Below the pieces are notes generated by a model. The model had not been told where the DNA came from, did not search any database, and saw only the letters and a list, made by a program, of their open reading frames with translations. Below are positions 18,945 through 27,800 of a stretch of 64,000 nt of DNA, piece after piece (position 1 is the stretch's first letter; every line of letters starts with the position of its first letter). The stretch covers positions 19,767 to 83,766 of the forward strand of contig CALDSD010000054.1 of assembly GCA_937911325.1 (NCBI GenBank), in the 5' to 3' direction. The position numbers were made by a program, and so were the translations under genes. The DNA comes from an uncultured Neomegalonema sp. Lineage in GTDB: Bacteria; Pseudomonadota; Alphaproteobacteria; Rhodobacterales; Rhodobacteraceae.

Positions 18945-19607
18945 ATGGGTCTTGTCGGGTCTGGCACCAGAGTCGAGCGCGTCTTGAAAGGACTGCGGCT
19001 GCTCTGCTTGGGTTTTGCTGCAAGCATCGTGGCTTTGGCGACGCCAATCGACGCATCTCAGAGTGCGAAAGCGCAGTCCGGCGCAATCGACCCGAACGCG
19101 AAGGAATATGTTCTTGGCCCGGGCGACACGATCCAGATTTTCGTCTGGCGCAGCGCCGAGCTGACGGAGACGCTGTTCGTCAGACCCGACGGTCGCATCA
19201 CCACGCGCTTGCTCGAAGATCTGCAGGCGGCGGGACGCACGCCGACTGAACTGGCGCGCGACATTGAGACGGGGCTGGCGGAGTTCGTCCAGACTCCCAT
19301 CGTCACAGTGATCGTGACGGCCGTCGGGCAGGCGAACCAACAGAACATCACGGTTCTTGGTCAAGCCACGATGCCAAGCCAATTGCCCTATTTCAACGGC
19401 ATGACGGTGCTCGACGTCATCGTGGCTGTCGGCGGATTGACGCCTTTGGCGGACGGCAATGGCTCGATACTGATCCGCGAGCAGGAGAACGCCACAAGAA
19501 GCGCAATCGAGTTGAGGCTCGACGATCTTCTGAGCGAAGGCGATCTGAGCGCCGACATCGACGTTCGCCCCGGCGATACGATCATCATCCCGGAATCCTG
19601 GCTCTAA
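18945..19607 (+). CDS. Polysaccharide export protein, Wza/XrtA-EPS type, first copy
   Basis: A 220-residue export-channel protein of the Poly_export/SLBB class. After an N-terminal hydrophobic signal segment (about 15-40), the block YVLGPGDTIQIFVW and VRPDGRITTRLL marks the polysaccharide export domain. An SLBB-type domain follows (ITVLGQATMPSQLPY, VAVGGLTPLADGN) and the chain ends at IDVRPGDTIIIPESWL. Unlike its downstream paralogue it has no lipobox. AAGGAA precedes the ATG. At 220 residues it is short compared with Wza (about 380) and matches the compact export proteins of PEP-CTERM-type polysaccharide loci. Confidence 0.88.
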   Translation: MGLVGSGTRVERVLKGLRLLCLGFAASIVALATPIDASQSAKAQSGAIDPNAKEYVLGPGDTIQIFVWRSAELTETLFVRPDGRITTRLLEDLQAAGRTPTELARDIETGLAEFVQTPIVTVIVTAVGQANQQNITVLGQATMPSQLPYFNGMTVLDVIVAVGGLTPLADGNGSILIREQENATRSAIELRLDDLLSEGDLSADIDVRPGDTIIIPESWL

Positions 19608-19628
19608 TCGCCGCTCCAAGGAGTAAAT

Positions 19629-20246
19629 ATGATGCGCTTTGCTATTCTGATCGCGGCGATTGCGACCCTAGCCGGCTGTGCGACGCCAAACGCCAACTTG
19701 CCCGAGGCGCCCCTAAGCGTCTCAGAGGTTGAACTTCAGGGACCAGACTATCGGATTGGACCTGGCGACACCCTGGCGATCGAAGTCTGGCAGTCGCCAG
19801 AGCTTTCGGTCACCGCGCCAGTCCGCCCAGATGGTCGGATCTCCTCGCCGCTGGTGGATGACGTGCTGGCTGCAGGCAAAACCTCGACGGCGCTCGCGCG
19901 GGAAATCGAAGGCGCGCTCGCGCCTTATGTTCAGGATCCCCGCGTGACCGTGCGCGTAGCAGGTCTCGGCAACCGCAACCGTCAAACCGTTCGTGTTCTC
20001 GGACAGGTCGGCACCCCGACAGCGCTTCCCTACCGCGCCGGCATGCGTCTGACCGACGTGCTCACACAGGTCGGTGGTCTGTCGCAATTTGCACAGGGCA
20101 ACGCAACGCTGTTGATCCGATCTGTCGAAGGACGCCGCGAAAGCTATCGACTGCGTCTGGACGACCTGATCCGAGGCGGCGACGTGAGCGCCGACCGCCC
20201 GCTTCTGCCAGGCGACACGATCATCGTCCCCGAGCGCTATCTGTAG
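19629..20246 (+). CDS. Polysaccharide export lipoprotein, Wza/XrtA-EPS type, second copy
   Basis: A 205-residue paralogue of the preceding gene, 21 nt downstream. It has a lipoprotein signal with lipobox LAGC (Cys17). The domain order is the same: YRIGPGDTLAIEVW, VRPDGRISSPLVDD, VRVLGQVGTPTALPY, VGGLSQFAQGN, LLPGDTIIVPERYL. By eye the two mature domains are roughly half identical, so this is a tandem duplication in which one copy is lipidated. Both probably form or line the outer-membrane export ring for an envelope polysaccharide. Confidence 0.9.
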   Translation: MMRFAILIAAIATLAGCATPNANLPEAPLSVSEVELQGPDYRIGPGDTLAIEVWQSPELSVTAPVRPDGRISSPLVDDVLAAGKTSTALAREIEGALAPYVQDPRVTVRVAGLGNRNRQTVRVLGQVGTPTALPYRAGMRLTDVLTQVGGLSQFAQGNATLLIRSVEGRRESYRLRLDDLIRGGDVSADRPLLPGDTIIVPERYL

Positions 20247-20467
20247 CAAGGCGACGGCGACAGGCGGGCTGTCTGGTAGGATTGCCCGCTCGTTCCGGGG
20301 TGTTTGTCGCTTCAACGCAACAAGGACGCGCAAAACATGGATAATCGCCGTTAACCTGCGCTGAGGACTTCCCTGATACGCTGACGAGAGCGTTTTTGGA
20401 ATTGAGCCGCCGCTCGCATTCTCGAGCGATGAAATCGTGGCGGTCGATGAGTTGAGAGGGGCGCCAA

Positions 20468-22036
20468 ATGCTGTTTGGTGATGCGGTCCTTGCGGACCTG
20501 AGGAAACGTCGATCAGCGACCCTTCTCGTGACAGCGTGTTGCGCTGCGGCGCTTTTGGCTCCCGGGCACTCTCTCGCCCAAGAGACGGCGAGCGGCGACG
20601 GAGCGGCGACGGCGACCCAAAATGGCGGCGATGACGCGCCTGGAGCCGCCAATCCGGTTGCTGGCCAAGACGAATTGACGGCCGGACTAACGGTCGGCAG
20701 CGGCGGTTGGGTGACCACAGTCCGGCCATTCTTCGAGCAGGCAGTCACCTTCTCGGACAATATCGACCTCGACCCCGACGACGAGGCTGTAGAAGACTAC
20801 ATTTCCACAAGCACGGTCGGCGTCGATTTCAATGCGGATACGGCGCGCCTTAAGACTGATGGCGGTCTTTCAATCTCTTATGACGCTTCTCTCGGCGGCA
20901 ATTCAGACGACGAGACACGGATAAACTCGGATGTCGAAGCTGTCGCTGCGTTTGTTCCCGATCGGTTTTTTGTCGAGGCCTTCGCCGACATCAGAGAAGA
21001 ACTGGTCAACGAAAACAGCGGGTCTTCGGGCAACGACACAGCCGGGCAGGATGGCCGAGAGCGCGAGATCAATCTTGGCGTCGCTCCTTTTGTCATTTAT
21101 CCGATCGAAGGCTTGGGTGAAGCAGAAGTTAAAGCTGCGTACTCGACGGTTCTCGAAGAGGGCGACGAGGCCGAAGACAGCTGGACGCAAGTCTATTCTG
21201 CGGCGCTGCGCACGGCGCCCCAAGCGCTCGATGGCGCAACGGTCGAGCTCTCCGGATCGTATACAAATTTCAATAATATCGACGATGAGGACGACAGCCG
21301 GGACTTGTGGACCGTCGCTCTGGGCGCCGAGACGCCGCTCTCTAGCACCTTCGCGATCAACGGGACGGTCGGGTACGATGACGTCTCGCCCGAGACCGAT
21401 TTCGACAACGAAACCTCTGGACCGTTCGCAAACGTGGGCTTTCGCTATGTCCCAAGCCAAACACTGAATGCGACTGGTTTTCTTGGCTGGCGCTTTGGTG
21501 GCGTCGATTTTGGCGGCGAGGTTTCTTATCAGGCGACCGATGTTTGGGGGTTCCGAGCCGAGGCCAGTCGGCGACTTGACGCATTCGGGCTCGACGCTCG
21601 CCAGCGGCTGAACACGGAAGCAGACTTTGGGGATGACGATGACCCAGCGATCCGTGACGAGGTTGTGCTGCAAGCAACGGCGCAAACGGGCAAAACGACA
21701 CTCAATCTAAATGCCAGCGCGGAGCGCGCTGAACTTCAGGGAGACGAAGAAGGCGAAAGCGACGAAATCACGCTGCGCGCAAGCGCGGATTTTGATCGCC
21801 AGTTTGGCTTCACCGCTTGGACCTATGGGGCAGGCGTCGGTTATGAGCACTTCATCGCCGGTGAAGCTGACGATGTCGACACAGATACCGTGGATTTGGG
21901 CCTGAAAGTGTCCTATCAGCTCAACAAGAATGTGAGCATCTTCACGCGCTATGGCTTCACGCAGCGTTTTGCGGACGAAAGCAACGACGAATATATTGAG
22001 AACTTCGCGGTAATCGGCATTCGTGGTCAGCTATAA
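20468..22036 (+). CDS. Outer-membrane beta-barrel protein of PEP-CTERM/EPS locus type
   Basis: A 522-residue exported protein with a signal peptide (hydrophobic segment about 17-36, cleavage near LAQ-ETA). An acidic low-complexity stretch follows, then repeated amphipathic strands ending in an aromatic pattern (FAVIGIRGQL at the C-terminus), as in outer-membrane barrels. The segment VTFSDNIDLDP near the start of the barrel resembles the TIGR03016 family linked to PEP-CTERM loci (family recall, not a search). It lies between the export proteins and the locus ATPase. Codon and base use are somewhat less GC-rich than flanking genes. Confidence 0.72.
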   Translation: MLFGDAVLADLRKRRSATLLVTACCAAALLAPGHSLAQETASGDGAATATQNGGDDAPGAANPVAGQDELTAGLTVGSGGWVTTVRPFFEQAVTFSDNIDLDPDDEAVEDYISTSTVGVDFNADTARLKTDGGLSISYDASLGGNSDDETRINSDVEAVAAFVPDRFFVEAFADIREELVNENSGSSGNDTAGQDGREREINLGVAPFVIYPIEGLGEAEVKAAYSTVLEEGDEAEDSWTQVYSAALRTAPQALDGATVELSGSYTNFNNIDDEDDSRDLWTVALGAETPLSSTFAINGTVGYDDVSPETDFDNETSGPFANVGFRYVPSQTLNATGFLGWRFGGVDFGGEVSYQATDVWGFRAEASRRLDAFGLDARQRLNTEADFGDDDDPAIRDEVVLQATAQTGKTTLNLNASAERAELQGDEEGESDEITLRASADFDRQFGFTAWTYGAGVGYEHFIAGEADDVDTDTVDLGLKVSYQLNKNVSIFTRYGFTQRFADESNDEYIENFAVIGIRGQL

Positions 22037-22172
22037 CGCTGTCGCGCCGCCGGCTTTCGAAGTCCGAAACGCCACCCTCGCAACCATGCTCTGAGGAGCG
22101 CGGCGCAAAGCGTCGGCAGACGTTTTGCATACTGGCTTTCAGGGCCAGTTTACGCCCGCTCTAGGAGTAGCC

Positions 22173-23363
22173 ATGTACGAGGACTTTTACGGACTGAGCG
22201 CCTCGCCCTTCAGGTTAACCCCGGACCACAAGTTCTACTTTGGCTCGGAGGCGCATCGCAAAGCGATGTCCTATCTGAAGTATGGGCTCTATCAGGGCGA
22301 AGGCTTCATCGTCATCACGGGCGACGTTGGGCTTGGCAAGTCGACGATGCTTGCGCAGCTATTTTCGGATCTAGACGAAGGTCAAGTCGTCGCCGCGCAG
22401 ATCAACACGACCCAGATCGATGCGGACGACGCCATTCGAATGATCTGCCGATCGTTTGGTATTGGCGCTCCCGGCGACGATAAATCGGCGCTGCTCAACG
22501 CGTTCGAGCAGTTCTTGAAAGAACGAAACTCCGAGGGCAAACGCGTGCTCCTCGTCGTCGATGAAGCTCAGAACCTGCCCGTTCGGTCGCTTGAAGAACT
22601 CCGGATGCTTTCGAACTTCAACGTCGACGGCCAACCGCTTTTCCAAGGGTTTCTGGTTGGGCAACCGCAGTTCATGCGGACCCTCGCGCATCCCGACCTA
22701 GCGCAACTCAACCAACGCGTGATCGCATCGTTCCGACTACAGCCCATGTCGTTGGAGGAAACACGGGATTATATCGCCCATCGGCTGGAAACCGTCGGCT
22801 GGCAGGGCAATCCCGAGATCGACGCGAGCGCCTTCGAAGCCGTTTACGAGGATACCGGCGGGGTTCCCCGAAAGATCAACACGCTGTGCAATCGACTGAT
22901 GCTCTACGGCGCGCTGGAGGAGCTGAAGCACATCGACCGGGGCGTGGTCGAAACCGTCGTCGCGGACATGAGCGAAGAGGCCCACCGCGCCGACACTGAA
23001 TTCGACGCGGCGCCCGGGCCGATGTCGGGCGATCCGAACCATCCGGATCTGCGACCTGCGGGCGCGGCCCTGCCCGCCCAGCCGGGCTCTGGCTACGCCC
23101 CGCATCTCGATGAAGACGCGTCGAGCCGGCTCGAAGCGCTCGGCGCCCGGGTCGAGAGGCTCGAACGCCTCATGGCCGATCATGAGAAAGCGCTGCGTGA
23201 TCTGATCGACGTCACCGTCAACCAGCTTGCGCCGACGGTGACCGCGCAAGACGAGGCGGCGCCCGAAAAGCGCCGCGCGGAAGGCGAGGAAGGCGATGAC
23301 GAAGAACCGCCGCACTGGTCCTATTTCGATCCAAATCCAACGTCGAAAAGCGGCGGCGGCTGA
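22173..23363 (+). CDS. AAA/ExeA-like ATPase of PEP-CTERM/EPS locus type
   Basis: A 396-residue ATPase. It opens with MYEDFYGLSASPFRLTPDHK and FYFGSEAHRKAM, the typical start of ExeA/GspA-like and TIGR03015 ATPases, then Walker A GDVGLGKSTM (about 50-59) and Walker B LLVVDEAQNLP. The sensor region FRLQPMSLEETRDYIAHRL and GGVPRKIN also fit. The C-terminal 120 residues are charged and end in a coiled-coil-like section (VERLERLMADHEKAL). ATG at 22173 has GGAG just upstream. It probably energises or gates polysaccharide export. Confidence 0.85.
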   Translation: MYEDFYGLSASPFRLTPDHKFYFGSEAHRKAMSYLKYGLYQGEGFIVITGDVGLGKSTMLAQLFSDLDEGQVVAAQINTTQIDADDAIRMICRSFGIGAPGDDKSALLNAFEQFLKERNSEGKRVLLVVDEAQNLPVRSLEELRMLSNFNVDGQPLFQGFLVGQPQFMRTLAHPDLAQLNQRVIASFRLQPMSLEETRDYIAHRLETVGWQGNPEIDASAFEAVYEDTGGVPRKINTLCNRLMLYGALEELKHIDRGVVETVVADMSEEAHRADTEFDAAPGPMSGDPNHPDLRPAGAALPAQPGSGYAPHLDEDASSRLEALGARVERLERLMADHEKALRDLIDVTVNQLAPTVTAQDEAAPEKRRAEGEEGDDEEPPHWSYFDPNPTSKSGGG

Positions 23364-23483
23364 CGCGATCGACGCCCCAGAACACTCACACCCTCGCGGT
23401 CATGCCGTCTGACGCCCTGTCGGTTCCGATCCGGTCGACGAAACAGATCCTCTCGAAAGTCGAGCGGATCGCGCGGATTTCCC

Positions 23484-23499
23484 GATCAAAGGTTTGATC
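23484..23499. promoter_or_regulatory. Perfect palindrome upstream of the glycosyltransferase
   Basis: GATCAAAGGTTTGATC has 7-bp arms around a GG centre. It ends 49 nt before the start at 23549, so it could be an operator. No regulator is assigned. Confidence 0.45.
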
Positions 23500-23522
23500 A
23501 AGTCGCCTTTGCGTAGCACTAT

Positions 23523-23541
23523 CCCCGCAGCGCAACCGGGG
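23523..23541 (+). promoter_or_regulatory. Hairpin overlapping the ribosome binding site of the glycosyltransferase
   Basis: CCCCG (23523-23527) pairs with CGGGG (23537-23541) around a 9-nt loop. The only Shine-Dalgarno-like sequence, GGGG, is the 3' arm, and it is followed by TTTTGCG and the ATG at 23549. The site would be hidden when the stem forms. The TTTT also gives it a weak terminator look. Confidence 0.45.
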
Positions 23542-23548
23542 TTTTGCG

Positions 23549-24832
23549 ATGCTCAAGCCGAGATACAGCTGCCTGTTCCTCGCGAACAGGGTTCCCTATC
23601 CGGCGGATCGGGGCGACAAGCTCCGCGCGCTCGCCTGGCTGCGACGGCTCTCTCTGCACTACGACGTCACTCTCCTCGCGGGCGTGGACACGGTTGAGGA
23701 CTGGCGGTGGAGAGAACCGCTTGAGGACATCGCGATGGAGGTTCGCCTGACGCCTGCCGGCGGACTGCGAGGAAAAATGCGCGGCGCGCCCCAACTGATC
23801 CAAGGCAAGCCGCTCACTCCAGCTTACTTCCGCAACCCAGAGACCGCTCGAAAACTTCAAGAGGAAACATCCGACAAGCGGTATGATCTCGTGTTCGTCT
23901 ACACGTCGGGCGCCGCGGCGTATCTCGACGATCTGAGAACGCCGCCCCGCGCGACGATCGTTGATTTCGTCGATGTCGATTCCGCGCGATGGGAAGCGCT
24001 CTCTCACGCGCAAAGCGGGCCGATGAGCTGGATTTACGCGCGCGAGGGCGCAGCGCTGAAAATCTTCGAGGCGGAGCTCGCGCGCCGAGCCGACGTCTCC
24101 CTGTTCGCGACAGAGGCCGAAGCCGCTTTGTTCTCAGCGCGCAGCGGCGTCTCTCAGGGCGTCCGCGTGCTCGGGAACGGGGTCGACGTGGCGTACTGGG
24201 GCGCCGCCGCCGAGCAGCCGTCCCCTTACGCGGATGATAAACCAACGCTCGTCATCACCGGGTCAATGGATCAGACGCCGAATGTCGACGCCGCCCTTTG
24301 GCTGCACGACCAAGTGTTGCCGCTGATCCGGCGCGAAGAGCCGGAGACGCGGTTCGTCGTGGCGGGGGCGAGACCTGCGCCCGAGTTGACCGCCCTCGCA
24401 AGCCACATGAACGTCGTCACCGGGGACGTCGACGACCTCAGGCCCTATCTCGGTCACGCCACGGTCGCGGCGGCGCCAATGCGCGTGGCCAGAGGCATTC
24501 AGAACAAAGTCCTGGAGGCCATGGCCGCCGGGGCGCCTCTTTTGGCGAGCCCTCAGGCGGTCTCGGGCCTCGATCTGCGAGCCGGCGATCATGTCTCGAT
24601 CGCGGACGGCGCTGACGCGTTCGCCGCTGAAGCGCTTCGACTTTTGCGAAGCCCCGAAACGCGCGAGACGATTGCGAAAGCCGCTAAGGCGCATGTCGCA
24701 GAGCACTGCGATTGGGCGGGGAAGCACGCCGAGCTCGACCATCTCGCACAGACGCTTCTGGCCGGCGATGGTCCCGAAGCAGACGACGAGGCGCCAGACG
24801 CCGCGGATCCGACAAAGGTGAACGCCGACTAG
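23549..24832 (+). CDS. Glycosyltransferase, PEP-CTERM/EPS locus type (GT4-like)
   Basis: A 427-residue sugar transferase. The N-terminus FLANRVPYPADRGDKLRAL and the middle block IVDFVDVDSARWEAL are hallmarks of the TIGR03087 group found in exosortase-associated polysaccharide loci (family recall). The GT-B C-terminal domain has LVITGSMDQTPNVDAALWL, FVVAGARPAPEL and VLEAMAAGAPLLASPQAVSG, the donor-sugar site. It should add one sugar during repeat-unit assembly at the inner membrane. It converges with the TPR gene, 13 nt apart. Confidence 0.88.
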   Translation: MLKPRYSCLFLANRVPYPADRGDKLRALAWLRRLSLHYDVTLLAGVDTVEDWRWREPLEDIAMEVRLTPAGGLRGKMRGAPQLIQGKPLTPAYFRNPETARKLQEETSDKRYDLVFVYTSGAAAYLDDLRTPPRATIVDFVDVDSARWEALSHAQSGPMSWIYAREGAALKIFEAELARRADVSLFATEAEAALFSARSGVSQGVRVLGNGVDVAYWGAAAEQPSPYADDKPTLVITGSMDQTPNVDAALWLHDQVLPLIRREEPETRFVVAGARPAPELTALASHMNVVTGDVDDLRPYLGHATVAAAPMRVARGIQNKVLEAMAAGAPLLASPQAVSGLDLRAGDHVSIADGADAFAAEALRLLRSPETRETIAKAAKAHVAEHCDWAGKHAELDHLAQTLLAGDGPEADDEAPDAADPTKVNAD

Positions 24833-24845
24833 GCGTCGTCGCGGT

Positions 24846-27614
24846 TCACCTCAACTCCGCCAGCAGCGCCTCCGCCGCCTCGCGCGCGCCAAAGTCGGTC
24901 GCAACGTCCAGCGCCGTGCGCAGCGTCTCCACCGCCAGATCCCGGTCGCCGCTGCTCTCAAGCGCCACCGCGTAGTAAAACAGAACATCGCCGTCCGTGG
25001 GCAGTTTGGCGGCGGCCAACCGCAACAGTCGCACCCCCCTGAGAGCTTGGCCGCCAGCGACCAGCAACCGCCCGAAGGTCGCCGCGACGCGGGGATCGCC
25101 CGGCGCGGCGCGATAGGCTCGTTCAGCGAACTCCAGGGCGCCGGGCCTTTGCAACTCGGCCAAGGTCCAAGCGTAGTTGTTCAACGCCGCCGGGGTTGGG
25201 GAACGCTGGATCGCGGCCTGCAGAACCAACGCAGCCTCTTCGAGCCGCCCGAGGCTCAACAACGCGCTTCCCTTTGCGCTCAAAGCGGCCGCGTCCTCCG
25301 GGTTCTCCGCCAACCACGCATCCATGGCTTCGAAGGCTTCCGCGTCTCGCGACGCCGCGATCCGCAACGCAAAGAGATCCAGCGCGATCGCCCCGGTCGG
25401 CGTCGTCTCCATTGCAGAGGCCAGCAAGGTCTCAGCTTCGTCGTTTCGGCCAGCCGCGCGCAGAACCGACGCCCGCAGCCGTGTCGACGCCCGGGGGTGG
25501 TGCCGGGCGAGTTTTTCACCGACGGCCAGCGCGGCGTCGATCGCGCCGACCGAAGCTTCAAGCTCCATCAGCGCGCCTGACAGATCGATGCTCCGCGGAT
25601 CGGCCGCGACAGACCGCTCCAGCGTCTTTCGGGCGGCGTCGACGTCGTTTTGAGCAAGCTGCGCGCGAGCAACCAACAGAAACCCGCGACTGTCTTCCGG
25701 CAGCAGCGCGGTCACTCTGCGGGCCGCGGCGACGGCGTCAGCGCCTGCGCCCGCGGCGATCAACGCGTTCACGCCAAACACCAAGGTGTCGAGATTTTGG
25801 TCCGAGTTGACGCTCAGGCGTTTGATCGCTCGAACGGCGTCCTCACGACGATCCGCCTGCAAGAGCATGCGGATATAGGCGCGCCCTATAAGGGCCTCTC
25901 CAGCGGCTTCAGCGAAACGTCCTTTGAGCAGCTCCACTGCGTCGTCGGGCCGCTCCGCCGCCAGATACGCTTGCGCCGAGCGAAGCGCCAACCACTCACT
26001 GGTCGGGTTGGCGCGCAGAAGGGTCTCCAAGCGCGTGATGATGCTCTCCGGCGTGTTCTCGCTCCGATCAAGCGCGTCGAGGTTGTCATGCGCCGCGACG
26101 AATTCCGGATCAATCGACAGCGCCTTCTCAAAGCTCGCACGCGCCGCGTCCGGACGGTCTTCGGCCAATTCGAGCTCGCCCATCAGTTCGAACAGCACCG
26201 GATCTTGGGGCGCCTCGGCGATGAGGGCTTCCAGCATCTCACGGGCTTCAACCAGATCTCTGCGACCCAAACGATCGAGCACGCCCAGCACCGAGTGCGC
26301 AAAGTCAGGCTCGACCGGGCGCGCAGGACGCCGCGACGTCAGATCCAGCGGCGCGCCCAACGCGGTGAGCGCGGCGCCCCCGACCCGTCCGCCGCCTCGA
26401 CCCAAACTCGGTCCAGCCTCTCGGCGCATGCTCTGAAAGAGACGCCCAGCCGCCTCATAAGCGTTGCTGCGCACCAGGGCGCTGGCGAGAAGGCGACGGT
26501 CTTGCGGCTTTTGATCCCCCGGAGCCAGCGAGCCGATGACGTCCGCCGCTTCGACAGGACGCTCCGCCGCCAGCAGCAACGCTGCCAAAGCACGCCGAAC
26601 CGTGACATCGTTTGGCCGCCTCTCGAGCTGCGCTTGCAGGATCTCCGCCGCACGGTCTCGTTGACCGAGGCGCTGCACGACAAACGCCTCCAACAGGAGC
26701 GCTGGCTGATAGTCCGGGTGAGTCCGGCGCAGGCGCCCCATGTCCTCCCCGGCCACGTCATTATAGCCCAAAGCGTAAGCCTGAGCCGCTGTCAGATAGT
26801 CGGCCATCGGGCTGCTTGGCGCGATCTCGACGACGCGCAGCACATCGTCGCGCGCTTGTTCGGGTCGGTCGACCGCGAAGAGCGCCAGAGCCCGCAAGGA
26901 CAGCAGCCCCACGTCCTGCGGCGACCTGTCGATCGCTTCGTCGAAGAAGGAGAGCGCCGCGACGCCGCCCTCAGCCGCCCGCCCGAGCGCGATCATTCCT
27001 TTCATCGCCCACGCCGGGGCGAAGTCAGCGTCCTGCTCCAAGAGCCGGTCCAAGCCGTCAACGGCCTCTATGACCTCGCCCTCAGCGTATGCGACGCGCG
27101 CCAGACCAAATTGGGCGCGCGGATCGCCGGGCTCGAGATCGATTGCGGCGAGAAAACTCTGACGCGCGAGCGCAAGACGGTCCTGCGCAAACTCGATCGC
27201 GCCGCGCAGGGCCAGCCGCCTTGCATCGACCGAGTCCGGCAAAGCCTGCAAAGCGGCGTCGTAGCGGCCGGCCTGCAAAAGTGCTTCCGCGCGCAAGGTC
27301 GCGGCGTCGATGGCGACCGAAGCGTCTAGTTCCTCAACGGCGAGAACCTGCGTCAGCGCGGTCTCAGCCGCCCCGAGGTCGCCCTGACGCAATCGCAGTT
27401 CACCCAAAAGCAATCGGGCCTGAACGTTGGCGGGGTCCAGATCGAGGCTCTGCAAAAGCGCCTCGACCCCGCGGTCGACGTCGCCATCCTCAAAGCGCTC
27501 GACCGCCTGCGCGTAGGCCGCTTCAGACTCAGCGCTGGCCGCCCAGGCCTCAGCCGGTTCCTCCACGGCCCAAAGACCGCCCACGATCCCAAGGATTGCC
27601 GCCAGCCGTTGCAT
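24846..27614 (-). CDS. Large TPR-repeat protein, PrsT-like
   Basis: A 922-residue exported protein built almost wholly of tetratricopeptide repeats. Many units carry the pattern of small residues and Asp-Pro turn (for example ALLQSLDLDPANVQARLLLG, AFVVQRLGQRDRAAEILQAQ). A signal peptide covers about residues 1-26. A Gly/Arg-rich non-TPR linker interrupts the array at about residues 405-430. PEP-CTERM loci typically encode such a TPR lipoprotein (PrsT, about 900 residues); here no clear lipobox is seen, so the assignment rests on size and neighbourhood. ATG at 27614 has GGAG upstream. It faces the other locus genes and needs its own promoter near 27.7 kb. Confidence 0.75.
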   Translation of the reverse strand: MQRLAAILGIVGGLWAVEEPAEAWAASAESEAAYAQAVERFEDGDVDRGVEALLQSLDLDPANVQARLLLGELRLRQGDLGAAETALTQVLAVEELDASVAIDAATLRAEALLQAGRYDAALQALPDSVDARRLALRGAIEFAQDRLALARQSFLAAIDLEPGDPRAQFGLARVAYAEGEVIEAVDGLDRLLEQDADFAPAWAMKGMIALGRAAEGGVAALSFFDEAIDRSPQDVGLLSLRALALFAVDRPEQARDDVLRVVEIAPSSPMADYLTAAQAYALGYNDVAGEDMGRLRRTHPDYQPALLLEAFVVQRLGQRDRAAEILQAQLERRPNDVTVRRALAALLLAAERPVEAADVIGSLAPGDQKPQDRRLLASALVRSNAYEAAGRLFQSMRREAGPSLGRGGGRVGGAALTALGAPLDLTSRRPARPVEPDFAHSVLGVLDRLGRRDLVEAREMLEALIAEAPQDPVLFELMGELELAEDRPDAARASFEKALSIDPEFVAAHDNLDALDRSENTPESIITRLETLLRANPTSEWLALRSAQAYLAAERPDDAVELLKGRFAEAAGEALIGRAYIRMLLQADRREDAVRAIKRLSVNSDQNLDTLVFGVNALIAAGAGADAVAAARRVTALLPEDSRGFLLVARAQLAQNDVDAARKTLERSVAADPRSIDLSGALMELEASVGAIDAALAVGEKLARHHPRASTRLRASVLRAAGRNDEAETLLASAMETTPTGAIALDLFALRIAASRDAEAFEAMDAWLAENPEDAAALSAKGSALLSLGRLEEAALVLQAAIQRSPTPAALNNYAWTLAELQRPGALEFAERAYRAAPGDPRVAATFGRLLVAGGQALRGVRLLRLAAAKLPTDGDVLFYYAVALESSGDRDLAVETLRTALDVATDFGAREAAEALLAELR

Positions 27615-27800
27615 CCGTCGCCTTACTCCGTTGCTGCGCCCATCTGTGTTCCCGGTGTCGCCGGCGGCGGTCAAAGCCGCATCGCACGACCGCGAATGTT
27701 CCTGTTGGTCCTTATTTTGCCCTATAGCGCATCCGAAACACGGAAAACCTGTTTTGGCGTCACAAGACGCCCTGCGTGATCAAAAGAAGACGTAATCGAC

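Noticed and set aside
20265..20290. GCGGGC/GCCCGC inverted repeat after the second export gene, as a terminator
   Set aside because: Only 6-bp arms, a 14-nt loop and no T-run; too weak to call.
25650..27329. 559-codon plus-strand frame opposite the TPR gene
   Set aside because: Very Arg/Gln-rich with no motif; the minus strand has regular TPR repeats.
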